Origin: CBDFMR01 sp965249765
GTDB lineage: Bacteria > Bacteroidota > Bacteroidia > Chitinophagales > Saprospiraceae
Length of the DNA stretch: 64,000 bases
NCBI GenBank assembly: GCA_965249765.1
Contig: CBDFMR010000005.1
Coordinates: forward strand, 868,001 to 932,000
Direction of reading: 5' to 3'
Below the pieces are notes generated by a model. That model saw nothing but the letters and a program-made list of their open reading frames with translations, was not told the DNA's origin and did no database searches. How positions within the stretch are numbered: the stretch's first letter is position 1; each line of letters opens with the position of its first letter. Positions 54,225 through 62,839 of the stretch are shown in pieces. The position numbers and the translations under genes were made by a program.

Positions 54225-55241
54225 ATGTATAAAAAGGTTATCATACAGGGCAGATTGGTATTTGCAAAGAGCAGCTTTGACAAGGTGATTACTATGTATG
54301 AGACCCGTGAGACCAATTACTACAGAGGGGATGTCCTTTTCAAGCCTGAAGAGATCTTTCAGCATGAGAGAAACATGATCCTTATTCCTCGTCATGTTGG
54401 TCAGACCACAGAAAAAACTTTTAGAAATACTACCGCACTGGTAGCTTATTGTGCTCAATTTGCACTCGACGGTACAGTAAAAGCCTGGCTTCTAGATGAA
54501 GGAAGAATACTGCATGCAGAGGTCATAGAACCAGATAGTGATAAAGTGGCTGTTCGGCAATATCTTAAGGGCAAGAGCCTAGTAAAGCAGAAAGGGCGAC
54601 ATAAAGAAGCAATAACCGCCTTGAATAAGGCAATTGAGAAATATGACCGACATGCTCAAGCTTATGAGAGACGCGGAAAGGTAAATCTCTTGATGAATAA
54701 ATATCATGATGCCATACGGGATTATGATAAAAGTTTGTCCATTGATGATACCAATCCACATGCCTTTTACGGAAGGGCCAAGGTGAATCTTATCAATGAA
54801 AACTATGAAGATGCCATATCAGACCTTGAGCATGTCCTCAAGTATAGTGTGGCACTGCAGCCCATTTACTGGAAGGCCAGAAGACTCAAGGCGGAGACTC
54901 ATTTAAAGCTAAAACAGCACGATAAGGCCGCTTTTGATCTCAAATTTTTTGCTGCAAGAAAGTTTAAAGATGACGACCCTAACAATAGGTGGAAGAAATG
55001 GGCTTTCTTTAATTATGGCGTTCTACTTTTAGAAAAAGAAGATTTTGATGGTGCCTTGAAAGCGTTTGAAGAAGCTGCCAACATTGAAAACGGGCTGGGT
55101 GATATTGAAATTTCCTCCATTCTACGCAACAGAGGTATCGCTAAGAAAAAAGCTGGAAAGAATGGCTACATTAAGGATATCAAAGAAGCCGCCGCTCTCG
55201 GTGATGCAGATGCCAAAACTCTGCTTCAAGAAATGGCATAG
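54225..55241 (+). CDS. TPR repeat protein with unknown N-terminal domain
   Basis: The 338-residue protein has no signal peptide. Residues 1-110 form an unrecognised alpha/beta domain (with FQHERNMILIPRHVGQTTEK). Residues about 120-330 hold five or so tetratricopeptide repeats (ITALNKAIEKYDRHAQAYER, IRDYDKSLSIDDTNPHAFYG, LKAFEEAANIENGLGD). It ends with a Sel1-like or TPR cap (IKEAAALGDADAKTLLQEMA). Cytoplasmic adaptor role inferred. Confidence 0.8.
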   Translation: MYKKVIIQGRLVFAKSSFDKVITMYETRETNYYRGDVLFKPEEIFQHERNMILIPRHVGQTTEKTFRNTTALVAYCAQFALDGTVKAWLLDEGRILHAEVIEPDSDKVAVRQYLKGKSLVKQKGRHKEAITALNKAIEKYDRHAQAYERRGKVNLLMNKYHDAIRDYDKSLSIDDTNPHAFYGRAKVNLINENYEDAISDLEHVLKYSVALQPIYWKARRLKAETHLKLKQHDKAAFDLKFFAARKFKDDDPNNRWKKWAFFNYGVLLLEKEDFDGALKAFEEAANIENGLGDIEISSILRNRGIAKKKAGKNGYIKDIKEAAALGDADAKTLLQEMA

Positions 55242-55295
55242 CAATACTTTTATTGAATTTTTCGTCTTAAAGAAATAACTAGACACTCCCAATCT

Positions 55296-57233
55296 ATGCG
55301 GATATTGGTTTTTGTTATTTTTTGTTTTGCGTCTATGAGCGTCAACGCTCAGTCTGACCTTATTTATCTCAAGGATGCACCCAAAAAAGTAAAAAAGAAG
55401 TTTAAAAAAATATCAGAAGAGAGTCGTAAAGGCAATACCAAGGAAGCAATAAAAAAATGTTATGATCTACTCAAAGATTTTCCTAATCTGATCGAACTCA
55501 ATTTGCGAAGTGGAGCATTGCTTTACAACAAGGCTGACTATGCAGCAGCAGAGGGCATGTTTAAAAAATCTGTAGAGCTGGATGCGGATTTCGATCATCG
55601 AGTTTACTACTCTTTAGGGATCAATCAATTTAAGCAGGAAAAGTTTCTAGAGGCAGTGACTTACCTTGAGGAGTACCTGGAAAGAAGCAACGAGAAAAGC
55701 AGGAATATAGCCAAGGCAAAGAAGATGATAAGCAATGCTAGATTCATGGCTGATGCAATCGAGAATCCGGTAAAATTCGAGCCTCACAGGCTTAATGGTG
55801 GTATCAATACAGGGGGATCAGAGTATCTTCCAAGCATTACATTGGACGGTAGAACGATGATTTATACGGCAAGACTGGGACATCAAGAGGATCTGTTTTA
55901 TGCATATATCGAAGATGGAGTGCCGGGTGAGGGTTATCCCCTAGAAGTTCTAAATACAGTCTATGACGAAGGTGCATCAAGTGTTGCCATTGACGGTGAG
56001 ATGATTTTTATGGCATCTAATGACAAATTGCAGTCCTATGGATCATTTGATATTTTCTATTCTGTAAAGAAAGATGGAAAATGGTTGCCGCCATTTAATC
56101 TAGGAGAGCGGATCAATTCTCCCACGTGGGACTCACAACCTTCGATTTCTCCGGATGGACAGACACTTTATTTTAGCAGTTCAAGACAAGGAGGCTTTGG
56201 CGGAAGAGACCTGTACATAAGTTATCGTACTGCATCAGGAAAATGGTCGCCCGCTGAGAATATGGGAGAACATATTAATACGGCTGGAAATGATGAATCT
56301 CCATTCATTCATCCTGACGATCGGACACTTTACTTTAGATCGAATGGGAGACCGGGAATGGGAGACTTTGACATATATTATACCAGAAGAGGTAAAAGTA
56401 CGGAGCCTTGGGGTGAGGTTCACAACATTGGATACCCTATAAATACCCAAGGTAGTGAAGGAGCATTGACGGTGGCTCCGGATGGTGAGACCGCATACTT
56501 TGCAAGTGATCGACACTATAAGGGTCTAGATCAAGAACCCAACCTGGATATTTTTCAGTTTAAGTTACATGATCATGCAAGGGCGACCCCGGTAACATTT
56601 GTCAGAGGCATGGTGACCGATGCTGCGACGGGAGAGGAGCTAAGGACTAAGATTGTCATCAGAGACCTGAACACTGGAGATGCCATTCATGACCTATCAA
56701 AGAGACAAGTAATAGGCTTCCTTCTAAGTCTACCTGTAGGAAGTAATTATGCCTTCACGGCTGAGAAGGAAGGGTATTTGTTCTATTCAGATTTTTTTTT
56801 GCTGGACAGTGTTCGTACCATTTCATCGCCATATGAGATTGATATCAAACTACGTAGGGTCAGCAAACAACCTGAGACCACTGTAGAGGAAACACCAGTA
56901 GTCTTGAAGAACATCTTTTTCGGTAGTGGTTCATCCGTGTTACTTGAAGCTTCGGATTTCGAGATTAATACATTGCATGCACTGCTCACAAATTCTCCTG
57001 ACCTTTCTATTAAGATCATAGGGCACACAGACGACGTAGGATCTGAAATCGACAACAAACTGCTTTCTGAGGCAAGGGCTAAATCTGTATACAAGGCATT
57101 GATAGCCACAGGCATCTCCTCTGCAAGGTTGTCATACTTGGGCAAAGGAGAAGCGAGTCCTATTGATGATAATGAGACAGAAGATGGAAGGGCAAATAAC
57201 CGACGAACGGAATTCATCATTACTCATCGTTAA
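55296..57233 (+). CDS. PorE-like protein: TPR, PD40 propeller, regulatory domain and OmpA domain
   Basis: The 645-residue protein has a signal peptide (FVIFCFASMSVNAQ), TPR-like helices (about 30-150), a WD40/PD40-type propeller (about 165-430; EYLPSITLDGRTMIYTARLG, SQPSISPDGQTLYFSSSRQG), a carboxypeptidase-regulatory-like domain (about 445-535), and a C-terminal OmpA peptidoglycan-binding domain (about 540-645; IKIIGHTDDVGSEIDNKLLS and RRTEFIITHR). This domain order equals that of PorE of Porphyromonas gingivalis, a T9SS component that binds peptidoglycan. Paralogs with other roles exist; the PorE assignment is by architecture. PorE is a lipoprotein, while this protein seems to have an ordinary signal peptide. 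Confidence 0.85.
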   Translation: MRILVFVIFCFASMSVNAQSDLIYLKDAPKKVKKKFKKISEESRKGNTKEAIKKCYDLLKDFPNLIELNLRSGALLYNKADYAAAEGMFKKSVELDADFDHRVYYSLGINQFKQEKFLEAVTYLEEYLERSNEKSRNIAKAKKMISNARFMADAIENPVKFEPHRLNGGINTGGSEYLPSITLDGRTMIYTARLGHQEDLFYAYIEDGVPGEGYPLEVLNTVYDEGASSVAIDGEMIFMASNDKLQSYGSFDIFYSVKKDGKWLPPFNLGERINSPTWDSQPSISPDGQTLYFSSSRQGGFGGRDLYISYRTASGKWSPAENMGEHINTAGNDESPFIHPDDRTLYFRSNGRPGMGDFDIYYTRRGKSTEPWGEVHNIGYPINTQGSEGALTVAPDGETAYFASDRHYKGLDQEPNLDIFQFKLHDHARATPVTFVRGMVTDAATGEELRTKIVIRDLNTGDAIHDLSKRQVIGFLLSLPVGSNYAFTAEKEGYLFYSDFFLLDSVRTISSPYEIDIKLRRVSKQPETTVEETPVVLKNIFFGSGSSVLLEASDFEINTLHALLTNSPDLSIKIIGHTDDVGSEIDNKLLSEARAKSVYKALIATGISSARLSYLGKGEASPIDDNETEDGRANNRRTEFIITHR

Positions 57234-57273
57234 CTCCTCTTATTCTATCAGGTAAATAGAATCGGCATTAATA

Positions 57274-57281
57274 TATCTTTG
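57274..57281 (+). promoter_or_regulatory. Promoter -7 element of rlmD
   Basis: TATCTTTG matches TAnnTTTG and ends 8 bases before the rlmD ATG, implying a very short leader. Confidence 0.55.
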
Positions 57282-57289
57282 CACACTTC

Positions 57290-58696
57290 ATGGTGCGACG
57301 AAAAAAAATAGTAGAAGGTGTTAGTATAACAGGCATTGCCGACAAGGGGATGTCGATCGGCAGAGACGAGGAAGGTAAAGTGTATTTCGTTGAGGGAGTA
57401 GTACCGGGAGACGTCGCAGATGTTCTTGTGCTAAGAAAGAAAAAAGGCTTCTCCAGAGGCGTTGCAAAAAACATTACACAATTGTCCCGACATCGTGTCC
57501 AAGCTTTTTGCGATCATTTTCCTACATGTGGAGGTTGCAAATGGCAACACTTGGACTATGCCATTCAACTTGAGCAAAAAGAGCAAATAGTCAAAGACGC
57601 CATGTCCAAGATCGGCGGCCTAGATCAAAACTTAGTTACAAAGATTGTAGGTTCTGAGAAGACTCGCTGTTATCGCAACAAGCTTGAGTACAGCTTTTCC
57701 AATAAACGTTGGCTGACAGATGAAGAAATAAGAAATAAAGAAGAGATCATTCAAGAACCTGCATTGGGGTTTCACAAAGCAGGAGCTTTTGACAAGATAG
57801 TACCTATCGACAAGTGCCATCTTCAAGATGATTACAGCAATAACCTCAGGAACTTTGTGGACGATTATTGCAGAGACAACGAGCTGTCGTATTATGACTA
57901 TCGAGAACATCAGGGATTGATGAGAAATATGACGGTCAGGAATACAACAGTTGGTGATTGGATGGTTCTGTTTTCCTTTGGCAGAAATGAGAAAGAGAGT
58001 ATTAAAAATCTCTTGGAGAATTTATTGGAGAAATTCTCCAAAATCTCATCTCTGCAGTATGTCATCAATGAGAAGGTGAATGATACCATCTATGATCTCG
58101 AAGTGATAAACTATTACGGCCCCGGATATATTGAAGAGCAAATGAGGGAGGTGAAATTCCGAATAGGTCCTAAATCTTTTTTTCAGACCAATACTACTCA
58201 GGCTAAAGTTCTATTTGATATTGCAATAGGTCATGCCGATATTACCAGTGCCGATATAGTTTACGACCTATATTCCGGTGTAGGGAGCATAGGCCTTTAT
58301 CTTGCCAGATCTTGTAAGAGTGTGGTGGGAATAGAAACTGTAGCAGAGGCAGTACAAGCTGCACAGATCAACCAAGAATTGAATGGTATAGAAAATGCCA
58401 CGTACGTATGTGGTGATGTAAGGGACATCCTCAAGGATAGCTTTGTTGATACATATGGATCACCGGATGTGATAGTAACTGATCCTCCGAGAGCTGGAAT
58501 GCACCCCGATGTGGTAAAAACACTTCTCGAGATAGGAGCATCCCGACTTATATATATCAGCTGTAATCCAGCCACTCAGGCCCGAGATCTTTCATCATTG
58601 AAAGACCGCTATGACGTGACAACCATTCAGCCCGTAGATATGTTTCCACATACGAGCCATATAGAATGCATCACTACATTAAGGTTAAAAACATAA
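57290..58696 (+). CDS. rlmD: 23S rRNA uracil-C5-methyltransferase, RlmD/RumA type
   Basis: The 468-residue enzyme methylates a uridine in 23S rRNA (or a tRNA uridine in some relatives) with SAM. It has an N-terminal TRAM domain (about 1-60), a 4Fe-4S Cys cluster in CDHFPTCGGCKWQHLDY, a SAM-binding DLYSGVGSIGLYLA, the DPPRAG motif, and the catalytic Cys in LIYISCNPATQARDL. Full length. The stop codon TAA lies inside the target duplication of an IS1595 element inserted immediately downstream. Confidence 0.94.
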   Translation: MVRRKKIVEGVSITGIADKGMSIGRDEEGKVYFVEGVVPGDVADVLVLRKKKGFSRGVAKNITQLSRHRVQAFCDHFPTCGGCKWQHLDYAIQLEQKEQIVKDAMSKIGGLDQNLVTKIVGSEKTRCYRNKLEYSFSNKRWLTDEEIRNKEEIIQEPALGFHKAGAFDKIVPIDKCHLQDDYSNNLRNFVDDYCRDNELSYYDYREHQGLMRNMTVRNTTVGDWMVLFSFGRNEKESIKNLLENLLEKFSKISSLQYVINEKVNDTIYDLEVINYYGPGYIEEQMREVKFRIGPKSFFQTNTTQAKVLFDIAIGHADITSADIVYDLYSGVGSIGLYLARSCKSVVGIETVAEAVQAAQINQELNGIENATYVCGDVRDILKDSFVDTYGSPDVIVTDPPRAGMHPDVVKTLLEIGASRLIYISCNPATQARDLSSLKDRYDVTTIQPVDMFPHTSHIECITTLRLKT

Positions 58697-59700
58697 GCTG
58701 TGTATCCCGAATTATACCTAAATGCAAATATGCTTCACGGGAAGCATGAAATTGTATCAAAAAGTTGATATGAATATATTGAAGTTAGTTGAAAGATTTC
58801 CAGATGAGAGCAGTTGCAAACTTGATTTCAAGACCAAGCGTGAAAAGCAGGGAGTAATATGTAAGAAATGTATTTGCACAGAACATTACTGGTAAAAAAA
58901 TAAGAGGCCGTGGCAATGTAAGAACTGTTCATTCAGAACCACACTACGAAGTGGCACAATAATGGAGAATAGCAATATGCCCTTGAGGAAATGGTAATTA
59001 TGTATAGCCTTTATGAGCATGACCAAGAAGGGAATATCGGCAAAAGAGATGCAGAAACAAATGGGTCATAAAAGATATGAACCGATATGGCGGATGATGC
59101 ATAAGGTTAGGACTGCGATGGGCTGCCGAGATGCATTATATGGTCTGGACTGGGCAGTTGAATTTGATGAGGGTTACTTTACCCATGGGATAAGAAAGGG
59201 CTCAAAACCCAAACGAGGTAGGGGTTCCCAGAACAAAAAGAATGTAGCGGTGATGGCAGAGTCAACACCATTGGAAGATATGGAGACTGGGATGAGATCA
59301 AACCAATGCAGGTATTTCAAAATGAAAGTACTTAATACACACGAGGCACATGAAGTAGATACTATAGTATCTGAAAATCTAGACAGCAAAACATTAGTGT
59401 TCAGTGACAAGAGTACCAGTTATGTCAATATAGCAGACCATGAGGAAGTGGATATTCGTGAGAAATCGGATAAGCTAACAACTGTCACAACCCTAAAATG
59501 GGTGCATATAGCAATCAGTAATGCCAAAAGATGGCTACTAGGCATTCATCATATGGTAAAGGGGAAATACTTACAGAACTATCTCAATGAATTCTGCTAT
59601 AAACTCAATAGAAGATACTTCGGAAATAGACTTTTCGACAGACTATCAATTGCACTCGCTAAATCTTACTGGCATGATTGAGGATACACAGAAAACATAA
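58688..59700 (+). mobile_element. IS1595-family insertion sequence with 9-base target duplication
   Basis: The ends CTGTGTATCC (58698-58707) and GGATACACAG (59682-59691) are perfect inverted 10-mers, with weaker matching for another 11 bases. AAAACATAA occurs directly outside at 58688-58696 and 59692-59700, a target-site duplication of the size (8-9 bases) known for IS1595. The element is about 995 bases. The left duplication includes the TAA of rlmD. A hairpin ATGCTTC/GAAGCAT lies inside the left end (58730-58747). Confidence 0.8.
58770..59681 (+). pseudogene. IS1595 (ISXO2-like) transposase with two in-frame TAA codons
   Basis: From the ATG at 58770 one frame encodes a complete transposase with the N-terminal zinc ribbon (VICKKCICTEHYW, WQCKNCSFRTTLRSGTIME) and an ISXO2-like DDE core (WAVEFDEGYFTHG, NTHEAHEVDTIV, HHMVKGKYLQNYLNEFCYKL). 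In-frame TAA codons lie at 58893-58895 and 58995-58997, the first inside the zinc ribbon and the second just after it. An internal ATG at 59013 opens a 222-residue remainder lacking the DNA-binding part. Confidence 0.88.
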
Positions 59701-59730
59701 TATGGTTAATAAAAGAAAGACATTTAAGTA

Positions 59731-60081
59731 ATGAGTGAAGTTGAAAATTTTTCAGAATTTGAAAGGGAAATACAGCCTTACAAGAAAGTAATGTCTGAGG
59801 CTGCTGATATTATATTGGACAAGGAGGTGTCTGACTTTCCAATATTCATTATACACCAGCATGAAGTGGAGCTGGGTATCCCGTTGGCAAATCGGGACAC
59901 GGTAAAAGGGAATTGGTCGGTCAATGCCTCTAGTTTAGAGGAGATGGTCTCCAAATCAGTGATAGAAGAGGCAAAGATCGATTCGTTTAAAGAGGCTTAT
60001 AAAAACCCGAGGGAGCATCTGTGTTTATTCACGCTTAGTGAGCTAGGGGCACATTTTATTTATGTTCCACGCAACGGTTGA
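59731..60081 (+). CDS. Conserved hypothetical protein, Bacteroidota
   Basis: The 116-residue soluble protein has no signal peptide or recognised domain. It is acidic, with an alternating helix/strand pattern: an amphipathic N-terminal helix (FEREIQPYKKVMSEAADIIL), a strand FPIFIIHQHE, and C-terminal strands ending in GAHFIYVPRNG. It lies between an IS1595 relic and a flippase-like gene, same strand, 40 bases upstream of the latter. Function unknown. Confidence 0.7.
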   Translation: MSEVENFSEFEREIQPYKKVMSEAADIILDKEVSDFPIFIIHQHEVELGIPLANRDTVKGNWSVNASSLEEMVSKSVIEEAKIDSFKEAYKNPREHLCLFTLSELGAHFIYVPRNG

Positions 60082-60121
60082 TTTAATGTACATTACCCTG
60101 GTTTTTTAATAGATATATTCA

Positions 60122-61201
60122 TTGTCACATAAATCAAAGAAAGATACTGAAGCATTAAGTTCCTTGCGAATAAGCAAGATCATCTTGCCTATCCTCATTG
60201 GCCTGGGAGTTGTTTTTTATCTGATGTATAGTCAACTGGATATGGATCTGCTCAGAGAAGTGTCTTGGGATAGCCATGCTTGGTTCTGGATATTGATGGC
60301 AGTCATTCTCTATGTAATAAGACACCTGTTTTATGCGTGGCGATTGAGGATATTGACAGGCAAACTGTTTAACTGGTGGAAAAGTATAGAGCTTATTTTC
60401 ATCTGGGAATTTGCATCAGCAGTGTCACCGACCAGCATTGGAGGGTCAGCGGTCGCCTTGTTTTTATTGGCACAGGAAAAACTCTCTGTTGCCAAGACAG
60501 TGGCCGTAGTTGTCTATTCTATGGTGATCGATACATTATTTTTTCTAGTATCCCTTCCGTTAATTTACTTCCTTCTAGGACCTGCTGTCCTCAGGCCCAA
60601 GGCCTCTAATTTTTCTGACTTAGGAGGATATGGCGTTACTTATTTCAGCGTGATAGCCTTTATGATGATTTACGGTGCCTTGTTTTACTATGGCATTTTC
60701 GGGAACCCCAGACATATAAAGCGATTTTTCCTTTGGCTCTCCATGAGAAAAATATTAAAGCGGTTTTCACGCAGTTTACGTGGTATTGCCAATGACATAG
60801 GCATCGCCTCAGCCGAAATCAAGAACCAACCCAGCTCGTTTCACATCAAGACGATGATCAGTACAGCAGGAGCTTGGATCACCAGATTCTTGGCGATCAA
60901 TTGCATAGTAATAGCTATAATTAAAACTACCTCACTGGACTTCTGGAATCAGTTTTTGCTCTACGGTCGTGGGAAAGCAATGCACACCATTACACAGTTT
61001 AGCCCTACACCTGGAGGATCAGGAGTTTCAGAATACCTCTTTGGAGGTTTTTACAGTGATTTTATACCGGTAGGGATAGCGATCCTGGCAGCACTGATCT
61101 GGCGGTTGATTACTTATTATCCCTATCTCATTGCCGGAGCCATCATTATCCCCAATTGGATAAGAGGAATCATCATTAGGCGTAAACGAGGAGAACTTTA
61201 A
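60122..61201 (+). CDS. UPF0104/LPG synthase-like transmembrane protein
   Basis: The 359-residue integral membrane protein has about eight helices and belongs to the UPF0104 family (AglD/MprF N-terminal membrane domain type), thought to move lipids or lipid-linked groups. Typical segments are FASAVSPTSIGGSAVALFLL and QFSPTPGGSGVSEYLFGGFY. There is no cytoplasmic synthase domain. The start is TTG at 60122 (MSHKSKKDTE). Confidence 0.88.
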   Translation: MSHKSKKDTEALSSLRISKIILPILIGLGVVFYLMYSQLDMDLLREVSWDSHAWFWILMAVILYVIRHLFYAWRLRILTGKLFNWWKSIELIFIWEFASAVSPTSIGGSAVALFLLAQEKLSVAKTVAVVVYSMVIDTLFFLVSLPLIYFLLGPAVLRPKASNFSDLGGYGVTYFSVIAFMMIYGALFYYGIFGNPRHIKRFFLWLSMRKILKRFSRSLRGIANDIGIASAEIKNQPSSFHIKTMISTAGAWITRFLAINCIVIAIIKTTSLDFWNQFLLYGRGKAMHTITQFSPTPGGSGVSEYLFGGFYSDFIPVGIAILAALIWRLITYYPYLIAGAIIIPNWIRGIIIRRKRGEL

Positions 61202-61290
61202 TTGTATTCGTGGGGTATCAGTTTTAAGTTTAACTTTTTCTTAGGGCTGTGGAAGGACATTATTATGTTATTACCTCTAGATTTGTAATC

Positions 61291-61746
61291 GTGAAAAGAC
61301 CAATATATATAATTCTCTTTCTGATGTTACAGCTGAGTATATTTTCTCAGGAGGTGCACCTAAAGGACAATATCTGGGGTGTGCTGAGTATGGTCACTTT
61401 TACGTCAGAGTATAATGAGGACTGGGGAATAGAAATCCAGAAACCCAATTTGAGTCCTGTAGCCATGAGGTTGAATGGTAAAGAGATTGAAGTTTCTGGC
61501 TACATCATTCCTTTGACTGGCAAAATAGCGCAGAGCCACTTCATGCTTTCTGCGTTTCCTTATAACATGTGTTTTTTCTGTGGAAAGGCTGGGCCTGAAA
61601 CCGCCATGCAAGTATTTATGAAGGACAGTAAAAAAGTAAAATTCTCAGAAGAGAAAGTAAAAATAAAGGGTATCCTCAGGATCAATCCCAAGGATGCCAG
61701 TAGCTTATTATATTCACTTGAAGATGCAATATTGATCGATGAATAA
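61291..61746 (+). CDS. Secreted tandem paralog 1 with MCFFCG motif
   Basis: The protein of about 151 residues (GTG start at 61291; signal peptide PIYIILFLMLQLSIFSQ) has a family-specific core: an N-terminal WGVLSMVTF motif, then EVSGYIIPLTG and AFPYNMCFFCGKAGPETAM. The CxxC pair suggests a metal or redox role but this is not established. It overlaps the next gene by 8 bases, and the two products share the same layout. The in-frame GTG at 61249 is possible but would place 14 residues before the signal. Confidence 0.75.
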   Translation: MKRPIYIILFLMLQLSIFSQEVHLKDNIWGVLSMVTFTSEYNEDWGIEIQKPNLSPVAMRLNGKEIEVSGYIIPLTGKIAQSHFMLSAFPYNMCFFCGKAGPETAMQVFMKDSKKVKFSEEKVKIKGILRINPKDASSLLYSLEDAILIDE

Positions 61747-62200
61747 AACCCTTACTCTATTCTTGTTTTTGACATTTGCTGGATCTGTAACCATACAGTC
61801 TCAAGAAGAGGTGCCCGCACCCAAGGAGAATGTATGGAAAACGCTGTCCAAGATCACCTATATCAAGGAATACAATGAGATTATGGGATTCAAGATCGAC
61901 AAGCCTGTTTTTAGCGAGGACATAAAGGCGTTAGAAGGTAAAGAAGTCACTGTCAAGGGTTATATCATTCCAGTTGAAGGTTACAAGTCTCACAAGGAAT
62001 TCATTTTCTCAGCATTCCCTTATAACATGTGTTTTTTCTGTGGTGGAGCTGGACCTGAGACCGTCATGGAAGTCGAAGCCTTGGAACCGATCAAGTACTC
62101 AGCAGAATCCGTGACAATAATAGGAAAGCTCAACCTCAATGCCGACGACATCAATCGACTCATGTTTTCATTGACCGACGTCACATTGGTGAAGGGTTGA
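61739..62200 (+). CDS. Secreted tandem paralog 2 with MCFFCG motif
   Basis: The 153-residue protein has a signal peptide (LTLFLFLTFAGSVTIQSQ) and is a clear paralog of its upstream neighbour: KTLSKITYIKEYNE, VTVKGYIIPVEGYKS, and AFPYNMCFFCGGAGPETVM. The ATG overlaps the previous stop by 8 bases, indicating translational coupling and tandem duplication. Both look like small periplasmic domains resembling DUF3299-type folds, which I cannot confirm. Heterodimer formation is a possible reading. Confidence 0.75.
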   Translation: MNKTLTLFLFLTFAGSVTIQSQEEVPAPKENVWKTLSKITYIKEYNEIMGFKIDKPVFSEDIKALEGKEVTVKGYIIPVEGYKSHKEFIFSAFPYNMCFFCGGAGPETVMEVEALEPIKYSAESVTIIGKLNLNADDINRLMFSLTDVTLVKG

Positions 62201-62208
62201 TTACATTT

Positions 62209-62469
62209 TTATGATTTTATCTGACAAGATATCTGACCATCATTTAAGTCCGACGTAACAGTAATAAAATAAATTCCTCTTGGTAAATCAATACCCAAGC
62301 GAACATTACCTTCATTTTGAGTTATATAAACATTTTCTTCCAATATTATTCTTGCCCGAGTATCATATAGCCTTACCTTGATCAAGTCAAATTCATCACG
62401 CTGTAAGTAATAAAATTTGGTGAATAATAATAATTTTATTAATATTGTAGCTGAAAAGTAATGAGACAC
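62209..62469 (-). pseudogene. Orphan T9SS sorting-domain fragment
   Basis: The last 55 residues of this minus-strand frame read like the C-terminal half of a T9SS type A sorting domain: VRLYDTRARIILEENVYIT, then VRLGIDLPRGIYFITVTSDL and a short tail. The first 30 residues are hydrophobic and unlike any family. No upstream cargo domain is present, so it is probably the 3' end of a lost gene rather than a real small protein. Confidence 0.5.
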
Positions 62470-62561
62470 AATTTAAACAATAATTTACTCAATAATTCGA
62501 ATAATAATTTATTCGGAATGGGGAGAGTTATGGTTTAGATATTAATATTTAATAAAAAACT

Positions 62562-62594
62562 AAAAGGTCTTCCGATAATCGGAAGACCTTTTTT
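62562..62594. terminator. Strong bidirectional terminator
   Basis: AAGGTCTTCCGAT (62564-62576) and ATCGGAAGACCTT (62578-62590) form a perfect 13-base-pair stem with a one-base centre (effectively a 3-5-base loop), flanked by A residues on the left and eight or more T residues on the right. Confidence 0.85.
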
Positions 62595-62675
62595 TTTGTT
62601 CAAAATTTAAAAAATGAAACAAACACAAACAAATAATAATAAATCACCCCCATGATAGGTTTTTTTCACGAATGT

Positions 62676-62704
62676 AAAAACCTGCCTATTTGCAGGCTTT
62701 TTTT
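62676..62704. terminator. Second intrinsic terminator
   Basis: AAAAACCTGC and GCAGGCTTTTT form a short GC stem (CCTGC/GCAGG) flanked by A and T tracts, about 90 bases after the first terminator. Confidence 0.65.
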
Positions 62705-62839
62705 ATGCGTAAAATTTTAATTAATAACATAACAATAGTCCGTGAAGGTTAATGGGACACACATTAGTAAAACATATAATATAAAAAGATAAATGCGTAC
62801 ATTGGATATTCCCAATGCAGTTTTCAAAATCGACAGAAA

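Larger units (their letters stand above)
62470..62839. other. AT-rich intergenic region with two terminators and IS4 left flank
   Basis: These 370 bases contain two strong hairpins (62562-62594 and 62676-62704) described separately, and no gene. From about 62740 the sequence is probably the left end of the IS4-type element, whose terminal repeat cannot be identified because the right end lies outside. Confidence 0.5.

Noticed and set aside
58730..58747. Hairpin ATGCTTC/GAAGCAT as the rlmD terminator
   Set aside because: It lies inside the IS1595 left end and lacks a T-tract, so it is probably part of the element.
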